Made by a program: the position numbers and the translations under genes
Assembly: GCF_000526675.1 (NCBI RefSeq)
Contig: NZ_JAGN01000002.1
Span: forward strand, 1 to 64,000
Direction: 5' to 3'
Origin: Atopobacter phocae ATCC BAA-285
GTDB lineage: Bacteria > Bacillota > Bacilli > Lactobacillales > Aerococcaceae
DNA length: 64,000 nucleotides
The notes under the pieces: generated by a model
The model's input: the letters and a program-made list of their open reading frames with translations, nothing else
Databases searched by the model: none
What the model was told of the DNA's origin: nothing
Part shown: in pieces, positions 42,197 through 50,535 of the stretch
Numbering within the stretch: the first letter of the stretch is position 1
Layout: each line of letters starts with the position of its first letter

Positions 42197-42895
42197 CTAT
42201 TTATGTGCAATAATTGCGACATAACCACCTTGTTTATAGCCTTCAATCACTTCTTCCACTTGTTCATTGGCATACATTGGGTGGTTTAAAAGTGTTTGAT
42301 AAAATTCAAATTGTTCAAACCCGATTGCTTTTAATACGTCGATTTTTTCTTCAGTGGAATGCCAAATACCATGTACACATAGTTCAAGTGGATAAGGTAA
42401 TTGGGGCAACACATCTCTTAAATCGTCATGATCGAATGTGCCCACTTGTTTCGCTAATAAATACATGAACCCAAAACCACTTTCTTTCGGTACATCAAGC
42501 AAGATTAATCGACCATTTGGTTTAAGGGCACGACGGCATTTTTCATAAGGTGCCGTAAGGTCTTCAATATAACTTGAACTTCCATTAAAATAAATGACAT
42601 CATAAGCTGCTTCTTCTAATTCAACTTGTTCAATCGTGCCAAATTGAATCATCTCCACACCCCGTTTTTGAGCGATTTCTCCCATGTCACGTGATGGTTC
42701 AATCCCCTCAATCTGTGCATCCGTTAACATACTTTCGAACAAACCACTACCACATCCTACTGATAAAATGCGTTTGTCACGGACGTCCCCTAATACTTTT
42801 TTATATAGTTTTAATTCACTTTCAAACAGTTGATTATTTTCCATAAACCATGAGTCGTATGCTGTTGCGTATCCATCAAATGCTGCTTGTGTCAT
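42197..42895 (-). CDS. Class I SAM-dependent methyltransferase in the thiamine operon
   Basis: A 232-aa Rossmann methyltransferase. Motif I ILSVGCGSGLFESML, acidic Glu in IEGIEPSRDM, motif IV DVIYFNGSSSYIEDL and post-motif LKPNGRLILLDVPKESGFGF are clear. It resembles general methyltransferases of the 11/25 type and no substrate can be read. It sits between thiD and tenA (14-nt gaps on both sides), under the TPP riboswitch, so a link to thiamine salvage or to a pyrimidine or thiazole derivative is suggested but not proven. AAAGGAGGAAAT precedes the ATG. Confidence 0.88.
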   Translation of the reverse strand: MTQAAFDGYATAYDSWFMENNQLFESELKLYKKVLGDVRDKRILSVGCGSGLFESMLTDAQIEGIEPSRDMGEIAQKRGVEMIQFGTIEQVELEEAAYDVIYFNGSSSYIEDLTAPYEKCRRALKPNGRLILLDVPKESGFGFMYLLAKQVGTFDHDDLRDVLPQLPYPLELCVHGIWHSTEEKIDVLKAIGFEQFEFYQTLLNHPMYANEQVEEVIEGYKQGGYVAIIAHK

Positions 42896-42909
42896 TTTAT
42901 TTCCTCCTT

Positions 42910-43719
42910 TTATCCTTGGTTGGCTTGTGTATTAAGTTGCTTCAAAAGAAAAGCATGATTCATTGGGCCACTCCCTTGACCGATATCTAATCCGTCAGCT
43001 AATGCGCCAGATAGATAATCTTTCGCTTGTCTAATCGATTCAACTAACGAAAAACCTTGCGCTAAATAGGCCGCTATTGCACTAGACAGTGTACATCCTG
43101 TTCCATGTGTATTGGGATTATCAATGCGTTGCCCATAAAACCATTGATCGAATCCTTCGCCATATAAATAATCGTTCGCATCATTAATCCGATGCCCACC
43201 TTTACAAAGCACGTTACATTGATACTTTTCACTAATAATTTGTGCCGCTTTCATCATGTCTTGTTCATTTTTGATGGAATAGTCAGCCAATAATTCAGCT
43301 TCTTCAATATTCGGCGTGATGACTGTTGCGATTGGAAGTAACTTGCTTTTTAATGCCTCAATCGCTTCATCGGAAATCAGTTTCGCTCCACTTGTTGCGA
43401 CCATCACTGGATCAACGACAATGTTTTGTGTTTGATAAAAGGCTAATCGCTCACTTATTTGATGAATTAATGCAGAAGAAGCGACCATTCCAATTTTAAC
43501 TGCGTCAGGACGGATATCTTCAAATACGGCATCGATTTGATGCGCTAGAAATTGCGGGGACACTTCTTCTATTGCGCGTACTCCTGTTGTATTTTGAGCG
43601 GTTAGAGCGGTAATGGCACTCATCGCATAAACCCCATTTAAAGTCATCGCCTTTAAATCCGCTTGAATCCCTGCACCACCACTTGAATCACTTCCTGCAA
43701 TCGACAATGCTGTTTTCAT
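42910..43719 (-). CDS. thiD: Hydroxymethylpyrimidine / phosphomethylpyrimidine kinase
   Basis: A ribokinase-family enzyme (269 aa) phosphorylating HMP and HMP-P. N-terminal ALSIAGSDSSGGAGIQADLKA, VVDPVMVATSGAKL, VLCKGGH and the anion-hole GTGCTLSSAIAAYLAQG segment are diagnostic. GGAAGGAAAC precedes the ATG. Fourth gene of the thiamine salvage operon, 55 nt after the HAD gene. Confidence 0.96.
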   Translation of the reverse strand: MKTALSIAGSDSSGGAGIQADLKAMTLNGVYAMSAITALTAQNTTGVRAIEEVSPQFLAHQIDAVFEDIRPDAVKIGMVASSALIHQISERLAFYQTQNIVVDPVMVATSGAKLISDEAIEALKSKLLPIATVITPNIEEAELLADYSIKNEQDMMKAAQIISEKYQCNVLCKGGHRINDANDYLYGEGFDQWFYGQRIDNPNTHGTGCTLSSAIAAYLAQGFSLVESIRQAKDYLSGALADGLDIGQGSGPMNHAFLLKQLNTQANQG

Positions 43720-43774
43720 ATTGTTTCCTTCCTTTCACCCATCATTAATAGATTTTCACATGCCTACCCTTCAA

Positions 43775-44437
43775 TTAGTGGCTAAATAGTTCCTTATCCT
43801 GACGAACTTCCCACGCTTCAAAGGATGTAATATATTTTGTTGCGAGCTGTTTCACCTCTGTTTGACGAGCTTCAGATGCATCGAATACCCCTATTACTTT
43901 AAATCCATCCGCTGTTGCTGTTTTAATTGCATGCAAAGCATCTTCAAATACCCAAGTATCTTGTTTCGTCGTCTTTAAATACGTCAATGCTTCTCGATAA
44001 ATTAATGAGGATTGTTTACTTGCTCCCACCATTTCTTCCGTCACAATGGCAGAAAAATACGATTGAATGCCACACCGATTTAACGCCTGTTCAATGAGTG
44101 ATCGATCAGACGCAGTCGCTATGCACATCGCAACACCTTGTTCCTTTAAGTCGCTTAACAAGTCTTTGACGCCTGGTTTGAGCTGAACGTCATGTTGATA
44201 GAACGCTTCCATCATTTGGTGTAGTTCAGTAGCCAGCTGATGCCGTGATTGATTGAGTTGATACGTTTCGATTAAATAAGACAATCCTTCATCTAATGAC
44301 TGTGTCGCCAACGTTTCTTTTAAATTGATAGCAGGTTGAATGCCTTGCTTTTTCAAGTACTGCGCTGCGAGATTATCCCACATTGCCATCGAATCGAATA
44401 ACGTCCCATCTGCATCAAAAATTGCTCCGCGCATCAT
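43775..44437 (-). CDS. HAD-superfamily phosphatase in the thiamine operon
   Basis: A 220-aa HAD hydrolase of the beta-phosphoglucomutase/phosphatase subgroup. Motif I FDADGTLFDS (nucleophile Asp), motif II IATASDRS, motif III Lys in GASKQSSLIY, motif IV FEDALHAIKTA; a helical cap lies in between. It overlaps thiE by 4 nt (ATGA). HAD phosphatases in thiamine operons of other bacteria act on thiamine phosphate or on side products, so TMP phosphatase or housekeeping dephosphorylation are candidates. Confidence 0.9.
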   Translation of the reverse strand: MMRGAIFDADGTLFDSMAMWDNLAAQYLKKQGIQPAINLKETLATQSLDEGLSYLIETYQLNQSRHQLATELHQMMEAFYQHDVQLKPGVKDLLSDLKEQGVAMCIATASDRSLIEQALNRCGIQSYFSAIVTEEMVGASKQSSLIYREALTYLKTTKQDTWVFEDALHAIKTATADGFKVIGVFDASEARQTEVKQLATKYITSFEAWEVRQDKELFSH

Positions 44438-45072
44438 TCTTTCACAAGCTCCCTTGCCATGCGATATAATGTTCGTGTTTGTTCTTCTATCTGTTCGGCT
44501 GAAAAAATAGCTGAAACCATCGCGACGCCATCAATGCCAGTCCCTGCTAATTGCATCATATTATTTTCCTGAATTCCTCCGATTGCAACAACAGGTATAT
44601 GAATCGCCGCACTAATTGCACGTAATTCATCCATTGTGACTTCAACCGCATCTGCTTTTGTCGACGTCGTAAATACAGCCCCTACGCCAACATAATCAGC
44701 CCCTGCTTGTTCAGCTACTTTCGCTTGATCAATCGTTTGAACCGATACACCTAATAGCTTGTTTGGTCCAATCAGTTGACGTACTTGTTCAGCGGGCATA
44801 TCGGATTGCCCCACATGTACGCCATCAGCGTCGCATTGTAGTGCTATATCCACATTATCGTTAATAATAAATGGTACGTGATACACTTGGCACCGTTCTT
44901 TTATTTGACGTGCTTCCACTAAAAAATCCGTCGCATTTAAATGTTTTTCACGTAACTGTACACAGGTTACGCCCCCTTTTAAAGCTGCTTCAACTTGCTC
45001 TAATAAGGTTTGACGGCCTACCCATGCACGGTCTGTCAATGCATACAATAACATTGCTTGTTTAACTTCCAT
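44434..45072 (-). CDS. thiE: Thiamine phosphate synthase
   Basis: A TIM-barrel enzyme (212 aa) joining HMP-PP and thiazole phosphate to give thiamine phosphate. Family segments are VTCVQLREKHL, FIINDNVDIALQCDADGVHVGQSDM, LLGVSVQTIDQA, GADYVGVGAVFTTSTK and VVAIGGI. AAGGAGG lies 9 nt before the ATG. Second gene of the operon; overlaps the HAD gene. Confidence 0.97.
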   Translation of the reverse strand: MEVKQAMLLYALTDRAWVGRQTLLEQVEAALKGGVTCVQLREKHLNATDFLVEARQIKERCQVYHVPFIINDNVDIALQCDADGVHVGQSDMPAEQVRQLIGPNKLLGVSVQTIDQAKVAEQAGADYVGVGAVFTTSTKADAVEVTMDELRAISAAIHIPVVAIGGIQENNMMQLAGTGIDGVAMVSAIFSAEQIEEQTRTLYRMARELVKE

Positions 45073-45086
45073 GCGTTGTGACCTCC

Positions 45087-45908
45087 TTACATTCTCTTTA
45101 ATTTTGCGCGTTGCTTCAACGTTTCTCCATCTAAGTGATACATCGCATCGATCATGTAATTTCGATAAGTCGCATTGCCATCTTGAGGTGTTAGGCGTTC
45201 ATGAGCTATTTCTCCACATACCCCCATAGCGGTTATCGCTGCAACCGCTGCTTCAAATGGCTCAGTCGGATTAGCAGCTAAATATGCTCCTGTTAAAGCG
45301 GATAATTGACAGCCTGTTCCAGTCACTCGACTCATCATGGCATGCCCATTGTAAATGCAACACGCTTGGTTCGCATCAGCTACAATATCAATAGCACCCG
45401 TGATTGCAATGACCGCACCTGTTTTTTTCGCAAAATCTTTCGCAAAGGCTACTGCTTGTTCCATTGTGTCTTCAGTCACTTGATCAGCCACATCTGCATC
45501 GACGCCTCGTGTCGTTCCACTTCCATTCGCCAACGTTTTAATTTCTGAAATATTCCCGCGAATTACTGTGAATTGAACGGTATCTACTAACTCATTAGCC
45601 GATGTTGTTCGTAATGGAGAAGCTCCCGCACCCACTGGATCAAAAACAACCGGATGATTTAACTCATTGGCCTTTTTCCCAGCTGCTTTCATAGCTGCAA
45701 ACGAACGATCATTTAATGTCCCTAAATTAATATTTAAACTGTCACAAATGCTCGTAATATCTTCTACTTCGGTCACATCATCGGCCATAATCGGCGACCC
45801 ACCACATGCCAGCAAAATATTGGCACAATCATTGGCAGTTACATAGTTTGTAATATTATGGACTAAAGGGGATGTCTCTTTTACTTGGTTTAACATTTTT
45901 TCTAACAT
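45087..45908 (-). CDS. thiM: Hydroxyethylthiazole kinase
   Basis: A ribokinase-fold kinase (273 aa) salvaging hydroxyethylthiazole. Family features: VHNITNYVTANDCANILLACGGSPIMADD, VFDPVGAGAS, VIRGNISEI, and GTGCQLSALTGAYLAA. The frame is open ten codons further, but AGGAGG is 8 nt before the ATG at 45908. It is the first gene after the TPP riboswitch. The thiM-thiE-thiD-tenA set without thiC/thiG-type genes in the window implies growth on salvaged precursors. Confidence 0.97.
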   Translation of the reverse strand: MLEKMLNQVKETSPLVHNITNYVTANDCANILLACGGSPIMADDVTEVEDITSICDSLNINLGTLNDRSFAAMKAAGKKANELNHPVVFDPVGAGASPLRTTSANELVDTVQFTVIRGNISEIKTLANGSGTTRGVDADVADQVTEDTMEQAVAFAKDFAKKTGAVIAITGAIDIVADANQACCIYNGHAMMSRVTGTGCQLSALTGAYLAANPTEPFEAAVAAITAMGVCGEIAHERLTPQDGNATYRNYMIDAMYHLDGETLKQRAKLKRM

Positions 45909-46006
45909 TTGTTTTCCTCCTCTTATTTTATCGCTCATTTTTTTATCTTTTGCACGGGTATATGAATAATTTCGTTGGCCACTTCCTTTCTTTAAATATA
46001 AAAAAA

Positions 46007-46032
46007 CAGAGATTACCTATTCAGTAATCCCC
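46007..46032 (-). terminator. Expression-platform terminator of the TPP riboswitch
   Basis: Minus strand: CGGGGATTAC, 6-nt loop, GTAATCTCTG, then T6. It lies between the riboswitch and thiM and is expected to form when TPP is bound. Confidence 0.82.
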
Positions 46033-46050
46033 GTAAAATACGTTCGCTCA

Positions 46051-46138
46051 TTGTATTCTCCCTACGTTGGCATTATCCAAATCAGGTTAGCGGTCTAAGG
46101 TCACACCTTACTCTCAGCCTGTTTACAAGCTCCCGTAT
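46051..46138 (-). ncRNA. TPP riboswitch (THI element)
   Basis: The conserved thi-box elements are present in order on the minus strand: GGGAGC..., CTGAGAGT, ACCTGATTTGGATAATGCC and AACGTAGGGA. It controls the thiM-thiE-HAD-thiD-methyltransferase-tenA operon, repressing it when TPP is high. Confidence 0.96.
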
Positions 46139-46153
46139 CTTTTAATTGTCTTC

Positions 46154-46182
46154 ATCATAAAAGAGATTAATCTATGTGTCAA
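46154..46182 (-). promoter_or_regulatory. Promoter of the thiamine salvage operon
   Basis: TTGACA (46182-46177), a 17-nt spacer and TATGAT (46159-46154), about 15 nt before the riboswitch. Confidence 0.85.
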
Positions 46183-46199
46183 TGATTTTACTACTCGGT

Positions 46200-47159
46200 T
46201 TAACGACTCACAACATTTTGTGGATGACCGTTTAAAAACGCAACTGCATTATCAAAAGCAATTTGTGCGCGTAATTCCATCGACTCATTACTTAAATAGG
46301 CGATATGAGGTGTCAGTATTGCACGTTTAGCATATAATAGCGGATAATCTGATGGAATCGGTGGTTCCATGCCGTACACATCAATCCCCGCTCCAGCAAT
46401 CTGCCCTGTATTTAACGCCTCGGCTAATGCTTCATTATCTACTACTGGGCCACGTGCGCAATTAATTAAAATAGCCGATTTTTTCATTAAGGCTAACTTT
46501 TCTTTTGAAATTAATCTTCGTGTACTTGGTATTAATGGCGTATGTAATGACACAATATCAGCCTGTTGCATCAATTCTTCCAACGGCATAAACGCTATTC
46601 CTAATTGTCGCGCTTCTTCAGAAGGATGTGGCGAGGTACCAATCACGCGTGCACCAAATGCTTGAAATAATTTAGCGGTCATTAAGCCAATTTTTCCTAC
46701 TCCAACAATACCGACTGTTTTTCCTTTTATTTCGGACCCTTGAAATGGACCAGGAAATTGCTCTGCTTGACGTGTATCTTGATCGCTTGAACCAATTTGA
46801 CGGTACAAACTGAGTGTTAGTCCAATGACCAACTCTGCAACGGCCTGATTTGCATAACCGGCTGCATTTAAGACCATAATATCTTGATTTTTAGCTTGTG
46901 ATATTCCGATATGATCTACTCCTGTAAAAGCTACATCAATGCATTTTAGGCTTTCAATTTGATCGATGACTTCGGTTGGATACGGAGTATTTCCGATAAT
47001 AACTACGTCTGCCCCAGCGCTTCGTTGAGCTAATTCTTTAGGATCCGTAGTTCGTTGATTGTAATAAACAAATTCATGTCCTAGCGCCTGAATGGGTTGC
47101 GCTAATGCTTGAATGCGCTCATCAGGGACCTTTAACGGTTCTAATAAGACTACTTTCAT
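46200..47159 (-). CDS. D-isomer-specific 2-hydroxyacid dehydrogenase
   Basis: An NAD-dependent oxidoreductase (319 aa) acting on a 2-hydroxy/2-keto acid pair. Nucleotide-binding GIVGVGKIGLMTAKLFQAFG, catalytic Arg in NCARGPVVDNEAL, Glu in DVYGMEPPIP and His in LTPHIAYLS are all present. The exact substrate (phosphoglycerate-like, glyoxylate or other) cannot be assigned. AAGGA is 8 nt before the ATG at 47159, which I prefer to the ATG three codons upstream. It is a single gene next to a small membrane protein. Confidence 0.93.
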   Translation of the reverse strand: MKVVLLEPLKVPDERIQALAQPIQALGHEFVYYNQRTTDPKELAQRSAGADVVIIGNTPYPTEVIDQIESLKCIDVAFTGVDHIGISQAKNQDIMVLNAAGYANQAVAELVIGLTLSLYRQIGSSDQDTRQAEQFPGPFQGSEIKGKTVGIVGVGKIGLMTAKLFQAFGARVIGTSPHPSEEARQLGIAFMPLEELMQQADIVSLHTPLIPSTRRLISKEKLALMKKSAILINCARGPVVDNEALAEALNTGQIAGAGIDVYGMEPPIPSDYPLLYAKRAILTPHIAYLSNESMELRAQIAFDNAVAFLNGHPQNVVSR

Positions 47160-47216
47160 TGCTATCATCCTTTTCTTTTTAGTTCTATTAATGTTACTCG
47201 CTTGATGTGTATGTCA

Positions 47217-47426
47217 TTATTCATCAAATGCTTGATAAGGTTCTTCTGGTTCAATTGAATGCTGTTGATCCTTTTTGTTTTTTAAATCGCGTTGTTGTAA
47301 ATAAAGAAAACTGATTAGCCCAACCACTACACCCAATCCGGCACTTGGCCATTGTTTCATGCCGAATCCTAAACTAATGACTACCGTTAAAAAGGCGATA
47401 ATAACGGCATAATTTCGTTGAATCAT
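47217..47426 (-). CDS. Small two-helix membrane protein
   Basis: A 69-aa protein with two hydrophobic helices (YAVIIAFLTVVISLGFGM and GLGVVVGLISFLYL) and a charged, acidic C-terminal tail (KNKKDQQHSIEPEEPYQAFDE). GAGGTGGAAG precedes the ATG. It is 57 nt upstream of the dehydrogenase gene on the same strand. No family recognised. Confidence 0.65.
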   Translation of the reverse strand: MIQRNYAVIIAFLTVVISLGFGMKQWPSAGLGVVVGLISFLYLQQRDLKNKKDQQHSIEPEEPYQAFDE

Positions 47427-47529
47427 CTTCCACCTCGTTTCTACTCACTAAATTTTATGAATAACATAAAAAAACAATTAAATAACTAGACATATCGTTA
47501 GTGCATTCGGTATAATAACTAATGTTATC

Positions 47530-47602
<73 letters not shown>

Positions 47603-47615
47603 TCACTTTTATCGA

Positions 47616-47651
47616 AACGAAGACGGTTTATCAACTGTTCTTCGTTTTTTT
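47616..47651 (+). terminator. Terminator after tRNA-Thr
   Basis: The ACGAAGA...TCTTCGT stem with an inner GTT/AAC pair is followed by a T run, 13 nt after the tRNA. It extends into the stop codon of the convergent sirtuin gene. Confidence 0.75.
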
Positions 47652-48393
47652 ATTGTTCTAATTGTTTCTCTAAAGCTTTAACTACCGTGTTAATATTCTC
47701 ATGAAAGCAAGCAGTAAATAATGAATCATAGGGTGTTGGATCACGATTAATGAGATAACTCGACCTTCCTGTGAAATAACTCGGCAAACTGGCTACTGGA
47801 TACACTTTTAAGCTTGTCCCCATCACTAACATAATATCTGCCGTTAAAAAGGCTGATACTGCTGCTTCCAAAACTTGTTGATCTAACATTTCTCCATATA
47901 AGGTAATTGCTGGACGCACGATTTCTCCCCGATTCACTAACAGTCCATCGCGTTGAGTTACATCCTTTAAATCTACCGGTTCACCCTCCATCGTTTCAAA
48001 ACGCATTGCACTCCCATGAACTTCGTATACTTGTGAACTTCCTGCCTTTTGATGCAATTCATCAATATTTTGTGTCACAATTTGTATGTGATGCCCATTT
48101 TTTTCTAGTTTTGCTAAAAAATCATGCGCTCGATTGGGCTGCGCATCCGGGTAGTAAATATGGTCTAAAAAGTTTTGATAAAATAACTTCGGATTTTCTT
48201 TCAAAAATTTAATTGATAAAGCTTCTTCCCCTGTATAATGCTGGCCACTTAGTTGATTAAATAATCCCCCACTAGAACGGAAATCGGGGATACCACTAGC
48301 AGTTGAAATACCCGCTCCCGTTAACACAACAATTCGTTGGGGTATTTTTAGTTCTTGCGCCAATTGATTGAATGCCATTTGATTCATCTTCAT
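47650..48393 (-). CDS. Sir2-family NAD-dependent deacylase lacking zinc cysteines
   Basis: A 247-aa sirtuin. The NAD-binding and catalytic motifs are intact: GAGISTASGIPDFRSSGG, TQNID, the catalytic His in EVHGS, GTSLKVYPVA and LINRDPTPYD. Between the catalytic His and RPAITLYGEML, where most sirtuins carry four zinc-binding Cys, there is no cysteine; the only Cys in the protein is near the C-terminus (TACFHEN). The small domain is therefore zinc-free or differently stabilised. AGGAGG precedes the ATG at 48393. It is a single gene. It could deacylate proteins or have another acyl or ADP-ribosyl specificity. Confidence 0.9.
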   Translation of the reverse strand: MKMNQMAFNQLAQELKIPQRIVVLTGAGISTASGIPDFRSSGGLFNQLSGQHYTGEEALSIKFLKENPKLFYQNFLDHIYYPDAQPNRAHDFLAKLEKNGHHIQIVTQNIDELHQKAGSSQVYEVHGSAMRFETMEGEPVDLKDVTQRDGLLVNRGEIVRPAITLYGEMLDQQVLEAAVSAFLTADIMLVMGTSLKVYPVASLPSYFTGRSSYLINRDPTPYDSLFTACFHENINTVVKALEKQLEQ

Positions 48394-48541
48394 CCATCCT
48401 CCTCGTCAATCGATAAACTACACTATTTTCATTTTTTATCTTATCTTTCCATTTTATTCTTACTTTAAGTTTAACATGTTTCCGTTAACAAACAACTCCC
48501 GTCCGCTGTTTATTCCTTTTACGTCATAATGATTGAAACAC

Positions 48542-48569
48542 AAAAAATCCCCTCACCACAAAGGGGGAA
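48542..48569 (-). terminator. Terminator of the YknWXYZ-type operon
   Basis: Minus strand: TCCCCCT, loop, AGGGGA, then six T, 45 nt after the permease stop. Confidence 0.82.
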
Positions 48570-48613
48570 GGGACGGCTAATTAATTGATTACTCTTCTAA
48601 TATTTCATTCAAT

Positions 48614-49855
48614 CTATCTCAATATATCAATCACGTTCTTAGATGCTGCACTTTTCGCTGGGAACACACTAAATACTACACCAATGAATACGGAAATAGA
48701 AATGGCAAGAATAATCGTAAACGCATCTGGATAAATCGAGAATGGTAAAAATTGGCTAATCACAAAGGCGATTGTAATCCCAAGAATATACCCAATCATT
48801 CCACCCAATACGGTTAAGGCAATTCCTTCAATTAAAAATTGATTTTGAATGTCCTTTGCCGTTGCTCCTAGCGCTCTTCTAATACCAATTTCTTTAATTC
48901 GTTCCGATACAGAAATGTACATCATATTCATCACCCCTACCCCGGCAATAACGAGGGAAATACCCGCAATTGAAGAAACAAAGTAGGTTAAAGTATCTAA
49001 CGTTTTACCGATACCGTCCAATATTTCAGACATATCAAAGTAAGTGTACTCTCCGTTATTTCGTTCCGGACCATTCGCTTTTAAATAATTTTTAACGTCT
49101 TCCGAAACGGTCTTCGAACTAAATCCTTGTTTAATATATAAAGTAGCTTGTAGATTGGATCCGGCATCTTGATTTAAATAACGCATATAGGTATCAAACG
49201 GAATATTGACTACACTGTTCTTTGGATCAATTTTTGATGGCGAGTCAAAACTAAATGATAGCCCCATCGCTGGTTCACCATAAGAATATGTCCCAATAAT
49301 TGTGAAATCAATTCCATCAATTGATACGGTTTTATTCAAACTATTCTCTTCTGTTCCATACATCTCTTTTGCCGCATGATCAGCTACTAAGGCTACCCGA
49401 TGATGCCTTTTATTGTCTAAAGATGTAATTCCACGTCCATGATTAACGGTAACATGTGGCCCACTTCCTTTAATTAAGGCATACATATCACTTACATCAT
49501 ATTTACGCGCTTTGATCGAACCAAATTGTTCCATTGGCATGTCGCGTGACATCATTTCCATTCGATCGACACCTTCAATGGTTTTTACTTCTTCAAATAC
49601 TCGATCATTAAATGGATGAATTTGCTGGATGTCTTGGTCAAAATTAGTCGGTTGAAAGGTAAAGGTTGTAGAAACTGATCCACCATCATCTTGCGTTAGC
49701 GTTTTAGCAGTATGACGTTGGAACCCTTTCCCCAAACTAATAATGGTAATCACAGCAGCGATACCAATAATGATACCTAACATCGTCAATATCGAGCGTC
49801 TAGCATTTTGTCGTAACGAATGGAGCGCTTGACGAATTAGAACACTTGTTTTCAC
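48614..49855 (-). CDS. yknZ: MacB/YknZ-type ABC permease
   Basis: A 413-aa FtsX-like permease of a mechanotransmission export system. One N-terminal helix (MLGIIIGIAAVITIISLGKGF) is followed by a large extracytoplasmic domain (about 45-280) and three C-terminal helices with the typical ERIKEIGIRRALGATAKDI segment. The start is GTG, overlapping the TGA of the ATPase gene (GTGA) with GGTGG upstream. With the adaptor and ATPase it forms a YknXYZ-like exporter; such systems act in antimicrobial peptide or toxin resistance. Substrate here unknown. Confidence 0.93.
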   Translation of the reverse strand: MKTSVLIRQALHSLRQNARRSILTMLGIIIGIAAVITIISLGKGFQRHTAKTLTQDDGGSVSTTFTFQPTNFDQDIQQIHPFNDRVFEEVKTIEGVDRMEMMSRDMPMEQFGSIKARKYDVSDMYALIKGSGPHVTVNHGRGITSLDNKRHHRVALVADHAAKEMYGTEENSLNKTVSIDGIDFTIIGTYSYGEPAMGLSFSFDSPSKIDPKNSVVNIPFDTYMRYLNQDAGSNLQATLYIKQGFSSKTVSEDVKNYLKANGPERNNGEYTYFDMSEILDGIGKTLDTLTYFVSSIAGISLVIAGVGVMNMMYISVSERIKEIGIRRALGATAKDIQNQFLIEGIALTVLGGMIGYILGITIAFVISQFLPFSIYPDAFTIILAISISVFIGVVFSVFPAKSAASKNVIDILR

Positions 49856-50535
49856 TGCGCCACCACCTTATCAGAAATAATTTGTCCATCTAAAATTTTG
49901 ATTTGATGATTAGCAAATTGCTCTAAATTAGGATCATGGGTAACCATAATAATTGTTACCCCGTCATTTTTATTTAAGTCATCAATGAGTTCCATTATTT
50001 TTGCACTAGTCTTTGTATCTAACGCACCGGTTGGCTCATCCGCAATAATGAATTTAGGATGATTAACAATCGCACGTGCTATCGCTACCCGTTGCTTTTG
50101 TCCACCTGATAGTTGATTAGGATAGTGATCCATACGGTCGCCTAGACCGACACGCGTTAGTACTTCTTTAACACGTTCTTCTGTTTCAGCTACCGTTTGT
50201 CCTCGATACAATAAAGGGACCCGCACATTATCTGCCACTGTAATGGTTTGAATCAAATTGAATTCTTGAAAGACGAAGCCAACCGTTTGATTACGCATTT
50301 TTGCTAATAAATTATCGGTCCGTGCTTTTACTGATGTGCCATTGAATTCATATTTTCCTTCAAACTTTCGATCTAAAAAACCTAACACATTAATAAGTGT
50401 GGATTTCCCAGAACCACTCGGCCCCATGACACTCACAAATTCACCTTCATCAATATTTAAATTAATATCTTTTAATACGTGTAAGCGACTGTCACCACTG
50501 GGAAAATATTTATTAATATTACTTAAGTTGATCAT
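49852..50535 (-). CDS. yknY: MacB/YknY-type ABC ATPase
   Basis: A 227-aa ABC ATPase. Walker A GPSGSGKST, Q-loop FVFQEFNLIQ, signature LSGGQKQRVAIARAI, Walker B FIIADEPTGALDTKT and switch His MVTHDPN; the DEPTGALD Walker B is characteristic of MacB/LolD-type ATPases. I start it at the ATG at 50535 (MINLSN...), which matches the family start, rather than the ATG seven codons upstream; either way it overlaps the adaptor gene. Confidence 0.93.
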   Translation of the reverse strand: MINLSNINKYFPSGDSRLHVLKDINLNIDEGEFVSVMGPSGSGKSTLINVLGFLDRKFEGKYEFNGTSVKARTDNLLAKMRNQTVGFVFQEFNLIQTITVADNVRVPLLYRGQTVAETEERVKEVLTRVGLGDRMDHYPNQLSGGQKQRVAIARAIVNHPKFIIADEPTGALDTKTSAKIMELIDDLNKNDGVTIIMVTHDPNLEQFANHQIKILDGQIISDKVVAQ

